This document shows, in pieces, positions 55,701 through 63,713 of a stretch of 64,000 bases of DNA. Location: contig PGZL01000006.1 of the NCBI GenBank assembly GCA_002840095.1, positions 263,241 to 327,240 of the forward strand. Direction: 5' to 3'. Position numbers and translations under genes: made by a program. Positions within the stretch are counted from its first letter, which is position 1, and each line of letters begins with the position of its first letter. The DNA comes from Gammaproteobacteria bacterium HGW-Gammaproteobacteria-1 (lineage in GTDB: Bacteria; Pseudomonadota; Gammaproteobacteria; Thiohalomonadales; Thiohalomonadaceae). The notes beneath the pieces were generated by a model, which was given only the letters and a program-made list of their open reading frames with translations, did no database searches and was not told the DNA's origin.

Positions 55701-56195
55701 GATCCAACTCATAAGGCCCGCTGCGGCGTCGAAATCACGGGCGCTTATGCCCGTGCCTGGATCTGTGAAGTTGTAGGCGAGATATTCGCCCGTAGCCACT
55801 CCATGATTGCCGGGATAGAGGCTGACGCTGAATGGGGTGACACATATCGGTTGGGCAAATTTGGGGCTGCTTACACGTCCGGCGATGAGCCTGCGCGAGG
55901 GGGTGTTCAGGCAGGGATCGCCGGACTGAAGCTTTTGCCCGGTCTGTGACCACTGCGTCAGTTTCGTGTTGTTGGCCGAGAAATCAAGCAATGTTGTATT
56001 GGTGACGGTAGTACTGCTTGCGAGCAGTCCGATATCGTCGACGCTGAATATGGTGAGGTTCGTCGGGCTGGTGATGGGGTTGCCGGCGCCAGGATCCGGG
56101 GCGTCCGCTATGGCGGTGGGACCCCAAAGAAGCGGCAAAATACACAGGCACAGAAGGGGGCGACGGCTACGAAATGGCAGCAAGTTGTTGCTCAT
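52722..56195 (-). CDS. large secreted beta-rich protein, possible pore-former
   Basis: An 1157-residue secreted protein. Signal peptide PLLCLCILPLLWGPTAIADA. Residues about 225-245 contain an FG-GAP/VCBS-like calcium loop (LGDYDNDGELEILVA), and the N-terminal half resembles a repeat propeller. Residues about 560-640 are rich in alternating Ser/Thr and small hydrophobics (SSASMSISGTVGAG, SVKTAFSYEQQ, KSILTQNSATTS), the texture of membrane-inserting beta-hairpins in aerolysin-like proteins. A second such stretch (DISIGFKASAKIELVNLS) follows. The C-terminus is Ig-like with basic patches. No named family is recognised. GGAG precedes the ATG. Third gene of a set with 56262-57053 and 57064-57483. 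Confidence 0.85.
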   Translation of the reverse strand: MSNNLLPFRSRRPLLCLCILPLLWGPTAIADAPDPGAGNPITSPTNLTIFSVDDIGLLASSTTVTNTTLLDFSANNTKLTQWSQTGQKLQSGDPCLNTPSRRLIAGRVSSPKFAQPICVTPFSVSLYPGNHGVATGEYLAYNFTDPGTGISARDFDAAAGLMSWIADEKELLHMNIAVARRNLNSKLALNIIGYRQVKEDTKGSLVSLANWLDTSGDPVTGDVAIALGDYDNDGELEILVATDITTGEAGPGKLILRSFSYAAKTHELKAESIYAIDTVARPRSITLAAGDFASLGFDQAILGYYTADSKGTVELAMLRLGDKLKIDPPSPRQKLSSTPAQGSYFAMAAGLFHFDPGTSQSDTSFAFHSRQLALAWAERDGSIKAQIVRTSPQLTQFEVSPAQTLSSSTYPSRTDSVGPALAVGNFIGLQDNSVSPLNQLAVVIPTRSDATPTASIPELVVATIDYHTQSNLFTIHRAWSDRQSIYETSGIQYSPGAVGLDSRGMSYYLGTPAHIRVQDMIDPQYVIYMPPRHADCLMISADDTNCTMVNISADTNFTVELVDSHEETLQQSSTDQMSTDFGSSASMSISGTVGAGIMEIAELETTTSVKTAFSYEQQTMERSVNTSYKSILTQNSATTSMDDHLIWNARTIDIWRYPVYGMNLQTPDKFPYYDVLVPGQLHQYSGGGRSMDWFSPRHMNNNLLSYPNISDTAFPNDLGDFTYNDKAGKRVTVKEPLNAGVIRSFDGNMQTFRLDYTDEAGGSSEKSFAYSLANSTDISIGFKASAKIELVNLSTDTEGAVSLNTKASWENSELSERSVKNSRGITLNQPEVDWITDKSYNYRTLVYITSNGGLKVAHAVDPLGTMSGRGWWKRTYGGLPDPAVNLPNRLVYSWDEGRWGLNTDDSYSQMRGIALTSATYDEETKSYPYLSGGVEEGTKVRVVANIYNLSVDTVAKGVKVKFAYQALDPDGITPVGDPVPFATSQPLELPVWGVKEIAGVWDTTGLAGSTGTPYRFVVTLDTGGMKEIHGNDPATGGNNHGYWPWSGSYFEIFKRGTKNLLATSRPAHEPMVKLDVRRRQNGIPYAAEINIEHTHNDPALRHLLLVQPRDDEDGPHKVIASRTLWGVHKGKRRLRIPLHDLKESLPQLRVILTKGTP

Positions 56196-56261
56196 GGCGA
56201 TATTTCTCCACGCGTTGTCCGCCTGCCTCCCCGCAATTTGGGGAGGAGGCGACGCGGCACA

Positions 56262-57053
56262 CTAGTTCTTGCGACAGAATGTGGCGGTGTAGTAGGGAGC
56301 CTGGGTTGCGCTGTCATAGGATATGGAATCGTCCGGCGCGGTATTTCCGGAGAATCCTGTGTCACCACTACCGGCGTAACCATGGGCACAGCACCCGGAG
56401 GCACCGGCGATGTTATGTTCTGGGAAGCCCATCGTGCCGTTCATCGAGTGTGTATGAGTGCGGTTCTCACCCGGGGTCAATGCTTTGCCGCCGAACGTGG
56501 CGCTGGGGGCGCCATTGGCGGGGAGTCCCACGATGTAACGACCGGCTGCGCTGTTTACCGGACTCCAGTCGGTGGGACAGGCGGGAAACAGATTGAATGT
56601 TGTAACTCCCGTGGGGACCTTGACCGAACTGGCAGGAGCATTCTGCTTCATGCAAACGTTGTACTGGATGTATGGCAGTGCGGCACTTGCGGTCTTGGCC
56701 GAACCAGCCATCGTATAGGTGCCGGAGTCACCGAGGCTGTCGTTGCAGCAACCACCTATCAGAACATATTCCTTTGAGCTGGTCGTGATGGTGCCGGTTG
56801 CCTTTGCATGCTGGTGAGTGGGCTGCTGCTGGGAAGAGAGTGCCTCTCCGCTGAAGGCGCCAGATCCTCCGCCGAGAATGGTGGGAAGCAGAAAGCGGCC
56901 GTTGGCGGATGCGAGACTGGTGTTGTCCCAACCATCGGGGCAGTTGCCATTGAAGTAGGCGATGGTGAATTGTGGCATGCCATCGGCGGCCATTGCCGGC
57001 GAGACGAAAATCAGCGCAATGACGGCTAGTGCTCTTGAACAGTTCATGCTCAT
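56262..57053 (-). CDS. secreted protein with two tail-collar-like domains
   Basis: A 263-residue secreted protein (signal SRALAVIALIFVSPAMAA) with two tandem units of about 115 residues. Each has CP-x-x-W, a G/AGRF or AGRY block, and a THxH motif (unit 1: GNCPDGWDN, NGRFLLP, PTHQHAK; unit 2: PACPTDWSP, AGRYIVG, RTHTHSM), the pattern of phage tail-collar/fibre-tip domains. Each unit has a paired-Cys loop (GGCCND, SGCCAHG). AGGAGAAG precedes the ATG. No other phage genes are nearby. The ATG lies 10 bases after the preceding gene's stop. Confidence 0.84.
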   Translation of the reverse strand: MSMNCSRALAVIALIFVSPAMAADGMPQFTIAYFNGNCPDGWDNTSLASANGRFLLPTILGGGSGAFSGEALSSQQQPTHQHAKATGTITTSSKEYVLIGGCCNDSLGDSGTYTMAGSAKTASAALPYIQYNVCMKQNAPASSVKVPTGVTTFNLFPACPTDWSPVNSAAGRYIVGLPANGAPSATFGGKALTPGENRTHTHSMNGTMGFPEHNIAGASGCCAHGYAGSGDTGFSGNTAPDDSISYDSATQAPYYTATFCRKN

Positions 57054-57063
57054 GTTTCTTCTC

Positions 57064-57483
57064 CTATTTCACCTGGCAGACCAGCAATTGGATAAACGGA
57101 AGACCGCTGTCGCCGGCGCCACTGGTTACTGACGCGGAATGGCTTCCTTTGCTTGTCCCCTGGCCGTTGCCGCCTCCGGATGCTCCTGATATATGGTGCG
57201 AACGGAGATCAACCGTCATCGTCCCTGAGTGGGTGTGTGTACGATCTTCCTGATCTTTGAGCGGCGTCCCATAGGTCTTTCCCACGTCACCGAGGTAGGT
57301 TGTGACCAACAGCATGCGACCTGCCGCGTTGGTGGCAACGAAGCTGCCGGCAGGGCAGTTCGTCCCATCCACGAAGAAGATCATGTTTGACGGCATCGCC
57401 TGATCGGCGGCGTAGACTGGGCCTTGCAATCCGATGCAGGCCGCAGCGATGACACCGATGGTAAACAGATGTTTTCTGAACAT
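57064..57483 (-). CDS. secreted tail-collar-like protein
   Basis: A 139-residue secreted protein (signal FTIGVIAAACIGLQGPVYAA) with one unit of the same design: TNCPAGSFV, AGRMLLVT, RTHTHSGTM, then Gly/Ser-rich loop and DSGLPFIQLLVCQ, parallel to LPYIQYNVCMK of the neighbour. AAGGAGAG lies five bases before the ATG at 57483, favouring it over 57507. It is the first gene of the three-gene set. Family membership by pattern only. Confidence 0.82.
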   Translation of the reverse strand: MFRKHLFTIGVIAAACIGLQGPVYAADQAMPSNMIFFVDGTNCPAGSFVATNAAGRMLLVTTYLGDVGKTYGTPLKDQEDRTHTHSGTMTVDLRSHHISGASGGGNGQGTSKGSHSASVTSGAGDSGLPFIQLLVCQVK

Positions 57484-58091
57484 TACACTCTCCTTGTAGT
57501 TTGTCATCGAACAAAAAATACGTACCCCATAGCCATGGGTAACGTGTCATGGGAACGCTTCTGGTAAACGCAGAATGCCGCGTGTGAGCGGCGCCTGGAT
57601 ACGGTAGGTTAGGCGGGTGAATGCCGCACGGCGGTGGCGCTAGTATCGCGACATGATGAATATAAGACGGCCCATGAGCGGAGACGTGGCGCTGGGCAAA
57701 TGACTTCAGCGGGGGGGGCGAGATCCAATTCATTTCCTTGCCAGTTTCCTTACCAGCTAAATCAGTCCTAATCTTTTCATAGACTAGAACAGCTTTACTG
57801 AAAAGCAATATTTCTTTCCGTAGGCGGGTGTAGGGGCGATCGAAACACATTTTGCCCTGTCGGACCGCCTAAACCGGTCGTGCGACGTTTGCGGCGTCCG
57901 AATGGCCTAATGTGAGTCTGTTGGAGCGTGTTTCGGTCAGTCGCAAATTGACCGTGACGAAGCGGTGACCTACACGACTGCCGCAGAGAGGTTCTCAGCG
58001 TCGGGTGGACTGGCGTGTATTGAGGCGGCGCCTGGAGCCGGAAGGGGTCGAAGACGTATAGCCGCCGCCGGTGTGAAGTCTTCTCGCATAT
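57484..58091. other. intergenic region upstream of the secreted three-gene set
   Basis: About 600 bases with no credible gene; short overlapping frames have no ribosome site or recognisable product. It must hold the promoter of the leftward secreted-protein set, but no clear -35/-10 pair was found. An A/T-rich pocket around 57500-57530 is the best place to look. Confidence 0.6.
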
Positions 58092-58697
58092 TCAGTCGGC
58101 GTGGTTGAGCAGGCGCTGCTTGGCGTCTTCGTAGGCGGCCGGGGTGATGATTTTCTGTTCCAGCAGCTTGCGCAAGGATCGCAGTTCGCCGGCGCGCAGG
58201 TCGGCGGCGGTGAGGTCCTTGCGGCTGGCCAGGGTTTCGATGTCGTTGGAGAGGGTGGTGATGAAGGCGCTGTAACTTTCCGCTTCCGGCTGTTCGGCAA
58301 GGATTTCCACCAGCGGCACGGCGGCATAGCGGCTGACGAAGGTCAGCAGGTGGCGGCGGCTGTGCAGGAACTGTGTGACGCAGATGACGGTCAGCGCCAG
58401 CAGCAGCCCGGCCAGGGGCAGCAACAGCCAGGGGCTGCCGGTGCCGAGCAGCAGGACGGCCAGGTCGATGAACAGCACGAGCGTGGCGGCGCCGGCGGCC
58501 CACAGCCAGCCCTGATCGCTGTTATGGAGCAGTCTGCCGCTGGCGGAAAGGATCGCGACATCCATGGCGTAATCGCGCAACGGAGTCTGGCCGTTGGTCT
58601 GGCGCACGCGCAGGAAACGGTGATCGAATACCTCGAACAGACGGATCCCCTTGGGGCCGTCGAGCTGGTGCAGTCGTGCAGTGAGGGTTCTGGCCAT
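58092..58697 (-). CDS. membrane protein with SHOCT-like tail
   Basis: A 201-residue protein with a soluble N-terminus (LFEVFDHRFLRVRQ), two membrane helices (about residues 62-110) and a cytoplasmic C-terminus ending LRSLRKLLEQKIITPAAYEDAKQRLL, the short helical pattern of SHOCT oligomerisation motifs. Function unknown. It lies 78 bases downstream of, and on the same strand as, the phosphatase-family gene at 58776. Confidence 0.78.
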   Translation of the reverse strand: MARTLTARLHQLDGPKGIRLFEVFDHRFLRVRQTNGQTPLRDYAMDVAILSASGRLLHNSDQGWLWAAGAATLVLFIDLAVLLLGTGSPWLLLPLAGLLLALTVICVTQFLHSRRHLLTFVSRYAAVPLVEILAEQPEAESYSAFITTLSNDIETLASRKDLTAADLRAGELRSLRKLLEQKIITPAAYEDAKQRLLNHAD

Positions 58698-58775
58698 GGC
58701 GCTGTGGGATCGGGTGAGTTGCCTAGGTTAAGTCGGCGCCGGGGGAATTCCGTGCAGGGTGTCACAGAACCGGGG

Positions 58776-59924
58776 CTAGAGGTCCACACATAGCAGGGGT
58801 ACTTCCATTTCGGCGGCGCTGACGCCGCCATGGACGCCGATCTGGCGGAACGGCTTTTCGTTGGCCAGTCGGTCGCGCAGCACGTAGTTCTCCTGCATCA
58901 GCAGCACATAATCGCCGACCCGCTGCGCCAGGCGCGGGTGCGGCGCACCGCGGCCGAACCAGCCTTCGGCGATGAGCTGGGCGCCGGCCACCGCTACGCA
59001 GGCCTGGCCCAGTTCGCCGCTCACGTAGCCCAGAAAATCCGCCTCGCGGCCGGGGCGCAAGTAGCAATAGGCGGCGCGCGATTCGCCGCACAGGGGCAGG
59101 GCGAGCATGGCATCCAGATCGGGATGATCCGCCAGCATCAGAGTGTGCGCCGGCGCCGTGTCGATGAATCCGTGATCGGCGCTGGTGACGAGCAGGGCGC
59201 CGCTGCCGCGCAGGGCAGTGCAGGCGGCGGCATAGGCCCGATCGAGGGCAAGGAAGTGGGCCCGCACCTGGGGGCTGGCGCTGCCGTACTCGTGGGCCAG
59301 GTGGTCCAGCTCGGCCCAGTAGGCGTACAGGTAGCGCGGTCGGCCGTCGCGCAGCAGCTTCACCAGCTTGGCGAAGAAATCCTCCAGGCCGTCATGGCCG
59401 GTACGCTGTGCCCGCCCCGCGCTGGCGCGGCTGTAGGGCGAATCCGCAATCCAGGACGGGCTGAGCACCGTGGCGGGCACCGCCAGACGGTCGTACAGCG
59501 GCGGCGCGCCGATGAGCTGGGCCGGCGTCCAGCCCGCGCGGTCATAGCCGGCGCCGCCGTGACGGGGTGCGAAGGGGAGGATGGCGGCGACGCTGCCCAG
59601 CTCGCGCAGCCACATGTGCCAGCCGGTGATGGCGTGCTGCTGCGGCGCCACGCCGGTGCTGAGGCTGGTGACGGCGCTGGCGGTGGTGGAGGGAAATACC
59701 GAACTCAGGCCGCCGCAGCGCGCGCGAGCCAGGTGGCTGTCGGGAAACTGCCGCAGCAGCGCATCGCCCATGCCGTCGATGAGGAGCAGCGCCACCGGCC
59801 GGTCGCGCAGCCGCTCCGGCGGCAGTTCCGCCAGCGGCGCATAGCCGGTGTCGCCGCCGCCCAGGCCCCCGCTGACGGCGGCGACGAGGTTGACGATGCT
59901 GCGGGCGTAGTCGGGCCTGTTCAT
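58776..59924 (-). CDS. alkaline-phosphatase-superfamily phosphodiesterase
   Basis: A 382-residue enzyme of the nucleotide pyrophosphatase/phosphodiesterase type. Metal and nucleophile motifs: LLIDGMGD, FPSTTASAVTSLSTG (nucleophile probably Thr), AELDHLAHEYG, TSADHGF and GVHGGV. No signal peptide is evident, so it is probably cytoplasmic. Substrate unknown. Its ATG lies one base from the stop of the outer-membrane protein gene at 59925, so the two are likely co-transcribed. Confidence 0.9.
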   Translation of the reverse strand: MNRPDYARSIVNLVAAVSGGLGGGDTGYAPLAELPPERLRDRPVALLLIDGMGDALLRQFPDSHLARARCGGLSSVFPSTTASAVTSLSTGVAPQQHAITGWHMWLRELGSVAAILPFAPRHGGAGYDRAGWTPAQLIGAPPLYDRLAVPATVLSPSWIADSPYSRASAGRAQRTGHDGLEDFFAKLVKLLRDGRPRYLYAYWAELDHLAHEYGSASPQVRAHFLALDRAYAAACTALRGSGALLVTSADHGFIDTAPAHTLMLADHPDLDAMLALPLCGESRAAYCYLRPGREADFLGYVSGELGQACVAVAGAQLIAEGWFGRGAPHPRLAQRVGDYVLLMQENYVLRDRLANEKPFRQIGVHGGVSAAEMEVPLLCVDL

Positions 59925-61196
59925 TCAGAAACTGTAGCGCACACGCAGCTCGATCCGGCTGTCGTTGGGCTTGGCGCCGAATTCGCTCAGGCGGCCGCCG
60001 CCCAGCAAGGTCGCGCGCAGGCGCAGTTCGAAATCGGTAATGCCGGTGTAGAGCAGTTCCGGCGTCAGCGACCAGCTGCCGTCGTTGAGGTTGTTGATCG
60101 CGGTGAGGGCCGGATTGAAATAGAGAATGTCGAACGGCTCCTTTTGCGCGATGCGCAGATACAGATAGTCCTGCATGGCGCTGGGCCGGGTGTAGCCGGC
60201 CTGGCCGATGCTGCGTAGCTGCGGCAGGGCCGCGGTGGACGCGCCGTCCACCTGGCGCAAAAAATCCTCCATTTCGTCCTGCGTATAGCCGCGGTCGTCG
60301 TGGTAGTACTCGGCGATCCAGGTGGTGTCGCGCTCGGTGAGATAACGCAGACCCAGCAGCCAGCTGCGAGCGGCGATGGTGCGGCTGACGAGACTGCCGG
60401 CCACCAGCAGCGTCTGTTCATGGGCGCCGATATAGGCGTATTCGCCATGCAGCTCCAGATTGGCGGCGAGATTGGCGGAGAAGTCCAGGCCGGCGCGTCC
60501 CGGCCGGCTGCCCTCGCTCAGCCAGAGCAGATCGATGTCGACGTCGCGATAGAGCAGGTAGAGCTTGGCGGCGGCGTTGAGCGCCCGTTCGGGGCCGAAA
60601 TCGTCGTTGACCTCGTCGCTCACCGGCAGCAGCACCGGCGTGAAGGCGACGGTGTGCAGATCGCCGCCGGAGGTATGGATGAAATCGGCGCCGGCGATGA
60701 GGTAGCCCTCGCGCGACAGCTCCGGATCCACCGGGTCCTTGGGCCGCTCGATGAAGCCGACGGGGTTCCACGCATAGCCCTTGCCCCACTTCAGCGCGCG
60801 CTTGCCCACCTCCACCGTGGTTGTCGCATCGGCCTGGTGTGCCAGGTACAACTCATAGAAGCGACCGGAGCCGGTATCGGCGAGATCGTCGTGCTGTTGC
60901 TGTCCGTGCCAGGTGGCCGACAGGCGCGAGCCGCCGCTGCGATAGGTGCCGGTCAGCTCCAGCGCCGCCGTGGTGCGGTCCAACGTGTCGCGGACAGAAT
61001 CGGCGAAGTTGAGGCGGTAGAGCGGGCTGTCCTGATCCAGGCGCTGGTGCTCGTATTTCACCTCGGCATAACCGTTCAGCTCGAACGGACCGGGCGCGGC
61101 ATAGGCGGAAAGATCGAAGCTGAAATCATCGGCGGCGTGGGCGAGCAAGGGGGTGCAGAAAATCGAAAGACGGACAAGATGAACAAGATGTTTCAT
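59925..61196 (-). CDS. outer-membrane beta-barrel protein
   Basis: A 423-residue outer-membrane protein: signal peptide after MKHLVHLVRLSIF, then amphipathic beta-strands throughout (YAEVKYEHQRLD, ELRLRATLLGG) ending in an aromatic C-terminal RVRYSF that fits BAM recognition. ATG 61196 is chosen over the TTG at 61205. The first nine codons lie inside an inverted repeat shared with 61599-61623. Genomic context (ABC transporter, LolA-like protein) suggests lipid or lipoprotein export; the family is not recognised. Confidence 0.83.
   Translation of the reverse strand: MKHLVHLVRLSIFCTPLLAHAADDFSFDLSAYAAPGPFELNGYAEVKYEHQRLDQDSPLYRLNFADSVRDTLDRTTAALELTGTYRSGGSRLSATWHGQQQHDDLADTGSGRFYELYLAHQADATTTVEVGKRALKWGKGYAWNPVGFIERPKDPVDPELSREGYLIAGADFIHTSGGDLHTVAFTPVLLPVSDEVNDDFGPERALNAAAKLYLLYRDVDIDLLWLSEGSRPGRAGLDFSANLAANLELHGEYAYIGAHEQTLLVAGSLVSRTIAARSWLLGLRYLTERDTTWIAEYYHDDRGYTQDEMEDFLRQVDGASTAALPQLRSIGQAGYTRPSAMQDYLYLRIAQKEPFDILYFNPALTAINNLNDGSWSLTPELLYTGITDFELRLRATLLGGGRLSEFGAKPNDSRIELRVRYSF
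61171..61195. repeat. 25-bp inverted repeat, left copy
   Basis: A perfect 25-base inverted copy of 61599-61623 (CGGACAAGATGAACAAGATG and onward). It covers the stop of the GxxExxY gene and the first codons (MKHLVHLVR) of the outer-membrane protein. Confidence 0.97.
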
Positions 61197-61579
61197 GATG
61201 AACAAGATGTTTTGTAGTCCCGGAATTTGCGGCGGATTTCGACGCGTTGGCCAAAATTCAACAGGAGTCCTGTTTCAATGCCTGTGGCGGCGAGATAGTG
61301 GACCAACTGGACTTCATGCCGTGAAGTTATGGCATCTACGGCTTTCAGTTCACACAGTATCCTTCCTTCAATCAGCAGATCGGCGTAGTACTCGCCGACT
61401 ACATGCCCATGATAGTGCACAGTGATGGGCGCCTGTTGCTCAAACTGCAGCCCGCTGCGGGTGAGCTCGATACCCATGGCATCTTCGTAAACACGCTCCA
61501 GAAAGCCAGACCCCAAGGTCTTGTGTACCGTGTAAGCCGCACCAATAATTTGTCTGGTAATAACGTCATCCGATGACAT
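61193..61579 (-). CDS. GxxExxY protein
   Basis: A 128-residue protein with the defining GFLERVY (G25, E28, Y31) and, further on, D67 (YYADLLI) and E77-x-K79 (CELKAVD), which match a PD-(D/E)XK nuclease-like core. The family is scattered in genomes with repeats around it and has no agreed function. The gene is wholly enclosed by the 25-bp inverted repeat and overlaps the start of the outer-membrane gene by four bases, as if inserted between that gene and 61632-62366. Confidence 0.92.
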   Translation of the reverse strand: MSSDDVITRQIIGAAYTVHKTLGSGFLERVYEDAMGIELTRSGLQFEQQAPITVHYHGHVVGEYYADLLIEGRILCELKAVDAITSRHEVQLVHYLAATGIETGLLLNFGQRVEIRRKFRDYKTSCSS

Positions 61580-61598
61580 GATTTTGTCCTGTTAATCT

Positions 61599-61623
61599 TG
61601 AAACATCTTGTTCATCTTGTCCG
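61599..61623. repeat. 25-bp inverted repeat, right copy
   Basis: Perfect complement of 61171-61195, lying between the GxxExxY start codon and the stop of the LolA-like gene. Confidence 0.97.
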
Positions 61624-61631
61624 TGTTTTGA

Positions 61632-62366
61632 CTATTTCCCCCGCAGGTCGTCCACCCGGCCCATGTAGTTGAGGCTGAATACCTCGTCGGGCAGGTCGCG
61701 GGCCTTGATGCTGGCGTAGATCATCACTGATTTGTAGTCCCGGTACAGCGGGCTGTCGGTTTCCAGCAGCGCCGGCCGTACCAGCCCGCCGCCGAAGTCC
61801 TTCATCTGGCTGTAGTGCAGGGTCTTGATCAGCAGGCCGCTGGCGGCGTAGGCCTCGATGGTGACGGGCACTTTGTGCTTTTTATCCACCTGCATCACCA
61901 GCCGATCGTAGGCGACGGTGTTGTTCTTGGCCTTGAGCTTCAGCACGTAGGCGTCGGCGGTCTCTTCCACGCTCTCGGCATCGTATTCCGCGGCATAGTC
62001 GACGCGCAGGATGTCGGCGTTGTTGAACACGCCGCCGATGACCGATTGCAACGAAGTGATGCGCAGCGGCTTGCCGACGTTGGGGATGTACAGCCACATG
62101 TTGTCGCCCAGGCGCAGGGTGCTGCGCCCCTTCTCGCTGGCCGGGTCGAGGAACAGCGCCAGCACCTTGTCGCCGCCTTTCTTCACGCTGTACAGCACGT
62201 ATTCCTTGCGCTTGCCGTCAGGCTCGATGTTGATGAGCTTGCGGTACATTTCGTAGCTTTCCGGCTGCAGGTTGCGATCCACCTGGCGCAGCAGATCGGC
62301 GGCGTCGAGGGCATGGACCAGCGGAGCCAGGGTCGCCAGTATCAATGTGACGATGATTCGGGTCAT
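61632..62366 (-). CDS. LolA-like outer-membrane lipoprotein-sorting protein
   Basis: A 244-residue periplasmic protein: signal MTRIIVTLILATLAPLVHA, then a LolA/LppX-type half-barrel core (YEMYRKLINIEPDGKRKEYVLYS, LRLGDNMWLYIPNVGKPLRI, KLKAKNNTVAYDRLVMQVDKK). The group is annotated as outer-membrane lipoprotein-sorting protein; it sits with an FtsX permease and ATPase, forming a likely lipid or lipoprotein shuttle. The actual cargo is inferred. Confidence 0.88.
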   Translation of the reverse strand: MTRIIVTLILATLAPLVHALDAADLLRQVDRNLQPESYEMYRKLINIEPDGKRKEYVLYSVKKGGDKVLALFLDPASEKGRSTLRLGDNMWLYIPNVGKPLRITSLQSVIGGVFNNADILRVDYAAEYDAESVEETADAYVLKLKAKNNTVAYDRLVMQVDKKHKVPVTIEAYAASGLLIKTLHYSQMKDFGGGLVRPALLETDSPLYRDYKSVMIYASIKARDLPDEVFSLNYMGRVDDLRGK

Positions 62367-62378
62367 GAGTGTTTTCCT

Positions 62379-62442
62379 GTAGGGTGCGCACCGCGCACCG
62401 TGCCGTGGTTTAGCAAAGTCCGGTGCGCGGTGCGCACCCTAC
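62379..62442. repeat. perfect 21-bp inverted repeat (GTAGGGTGCGCA family)
   Basis: Arms 62379-62399 and 62422-62442 are perfect complements. The core GTAGGGTGCGCAC also recurs in the tandem block 49481-49863. It lies in the gap between the permease and LolA-like genes. Confidence 0.96.
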
Positions 62443-62465
62443 GGCTCAGCGGCTTCATAACACCG

Positions 62466-63713
62466 TCAAACCGCGCGCAGTGCGGTGATCGGGTCCATGC
62501 GCGAGGCCTTCCAGGCTGGTTGCAGGCTGGCGAGCACGGCGATGATGGTCACCAGCACGCCGATGAACAGCACGTCACCCGCGGCCAGGCTGGGCACCAA
62601 TTGCAGGTTCTCCTGGCGGCCGAAGTCGAAGTACACCGGATAGACGCGCAGCAGGCCGACGGCGCCCAGGCTGATGAGTGTGCCGATCACGGTGCCGGCG
62701 AGGCCCAACAGCAGGCCCTCGGCCACGAACAGGCCGAGAATGCGCCGCGGCGGCGTGCCGATGGCGGCCAGGGTGCCGATTTCGCGCATGCGCTCGTACA
62801 CCGCCATCACCATCACGTTCATGATGCTGATCAAAACAATGCCCACCAGCATCACCTTGATGAACAGGGTGAGCAGATCGATCATGTTGGCGATGGCGGT
62901 GAACGGCGTGAGTTTCTTCCAGTCGTGGACTTCCAGTGCGGGCTTGCCCTGCTGATTGAGCATCTGGCCGAGGGAGGCATTGAGTTCGGCCATCACCTGC
63001 GGCAGTTGCGCCGGGTCGTTCAGGCGCACGGCATATTCACTCAACGAGGCGTCCTCCAGGCGCAGCAGGCTGCGTGCATCGTCGATGTGCATATAGGCGT
63101 CGCGTCCGCCGGGGCCGGTGGCGCTCTCCAGCACGCCCTGCACCACGAAGGTCTGGCCGTTGACCGAGCCGTCCTGGTTGGTGGCGACGAGAACCACGGT
63201 ATCGCCCACCTTCACCTTCATGCCCCGGGCGATGATGTCGGGGATCAGCAGCCTGCCCTGTTGCACCAGTCCGCCTTCCGCCGTGCCGTCGCTGAGGCGC
63301 CCCGGCAGCAGCGGGCAGGTGGCCGCCTCGCGCAGCGGGTCGATGCCGTTGAGGCGGATGCCGGTGGTTTCGGTGAAGTTGCTGAACATGGCGCTGAACT
63401 TGATGCGCGGCGACCAGGCGGCCAGTTGCGGCATCTGCTCCAGCTGCGACTCGATCTTTTTGACCGCGCCAGGCTTCATCAACAGGTTGAGCGGAAGGTT
63501 GTCGATGGAGGCGACGTAGCCCTTGCGGTGGATTTGCAGGTGGCCGAGCATCGAGTCGGTGATCTGGCCGATCATCAGTGCCTTGAACGATCCCGACAGC
63601 GCCACGAACATCAGCACCGCGATGATGCCCAGGGTGATCAGGCTGGCGGTGAGGCTGGTGCGACGGTGATAGCGCAGCAGGTTGCGGGTGGCGAGTTTCA
63701 AAACGTTAACCAT
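62466..63713 (-). CDS. ABC transporter permease, FtsX/LolE type
   Basis: A 415-residue inner-membrane protein: one membrane helix at the N-terminus, a large periplasmic MacB-PCD domain, then three membrane helices in the FtsX layout (MVNVLKLATRNLLRYHRRTS; IGTLAAIGTPPRRILGLF; LQPAWKASRMDPITALRAV). Acts with the ATPase at 63706 as a mechanotransmission-type transporter rather than a porter. The stop of the ATPase gene overlaps its ATG by eight bases. Confidence 0.94.
   Translation of the reverse strand: MVNVLKLATRNLLRYHRRTSLTASLITLGIIAVLMFVALSGSFKALMIGQITDSMLGHLQIHRKGYVASIDNLPLNLLMKPGAVKKIESQLEQMPQLAAWSPRIKFSAMFSNFTETTGIRLNGIDPLREAATCPLLPGRLSDGTAEGGLVQQGRLLIPDIIARGMKVKVGDTVVLVATNQDGSVNGQTFVVQGVLESATGPGGRDAYMHIDDARSLLRLEDASLSEYAVRLNDPAQLPQVMAELNASLGQMLNQQGKPALEVHDWKKLTPFTAIANMIDLLTLFIKVMLVGIVLISIMNVMVMAVYERMREIGTLAAIGTPPRRILGLFVAEGLLLGLAGTVIGTLISLGAVGLLRVYPVYFDFGRQENLQLVPSLAAGDVLFIGVLVTIIAVLASLQPAWKASRMDPITALRAV

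Noticed and set aside
56262..57483. Prophage fragment suggested by collar-like domains
   Set aside because: Each gene has a secretion signal, and no capsid, portal, terminase or integrase gene occurs in the window.
57287..57850. 187-residue leftward frame overlapping the first secreted-protein gene
   Set aside because: Overlaps a gene with a good ribosome site and signal peptide in another frame; Pro/His-rich product without support.
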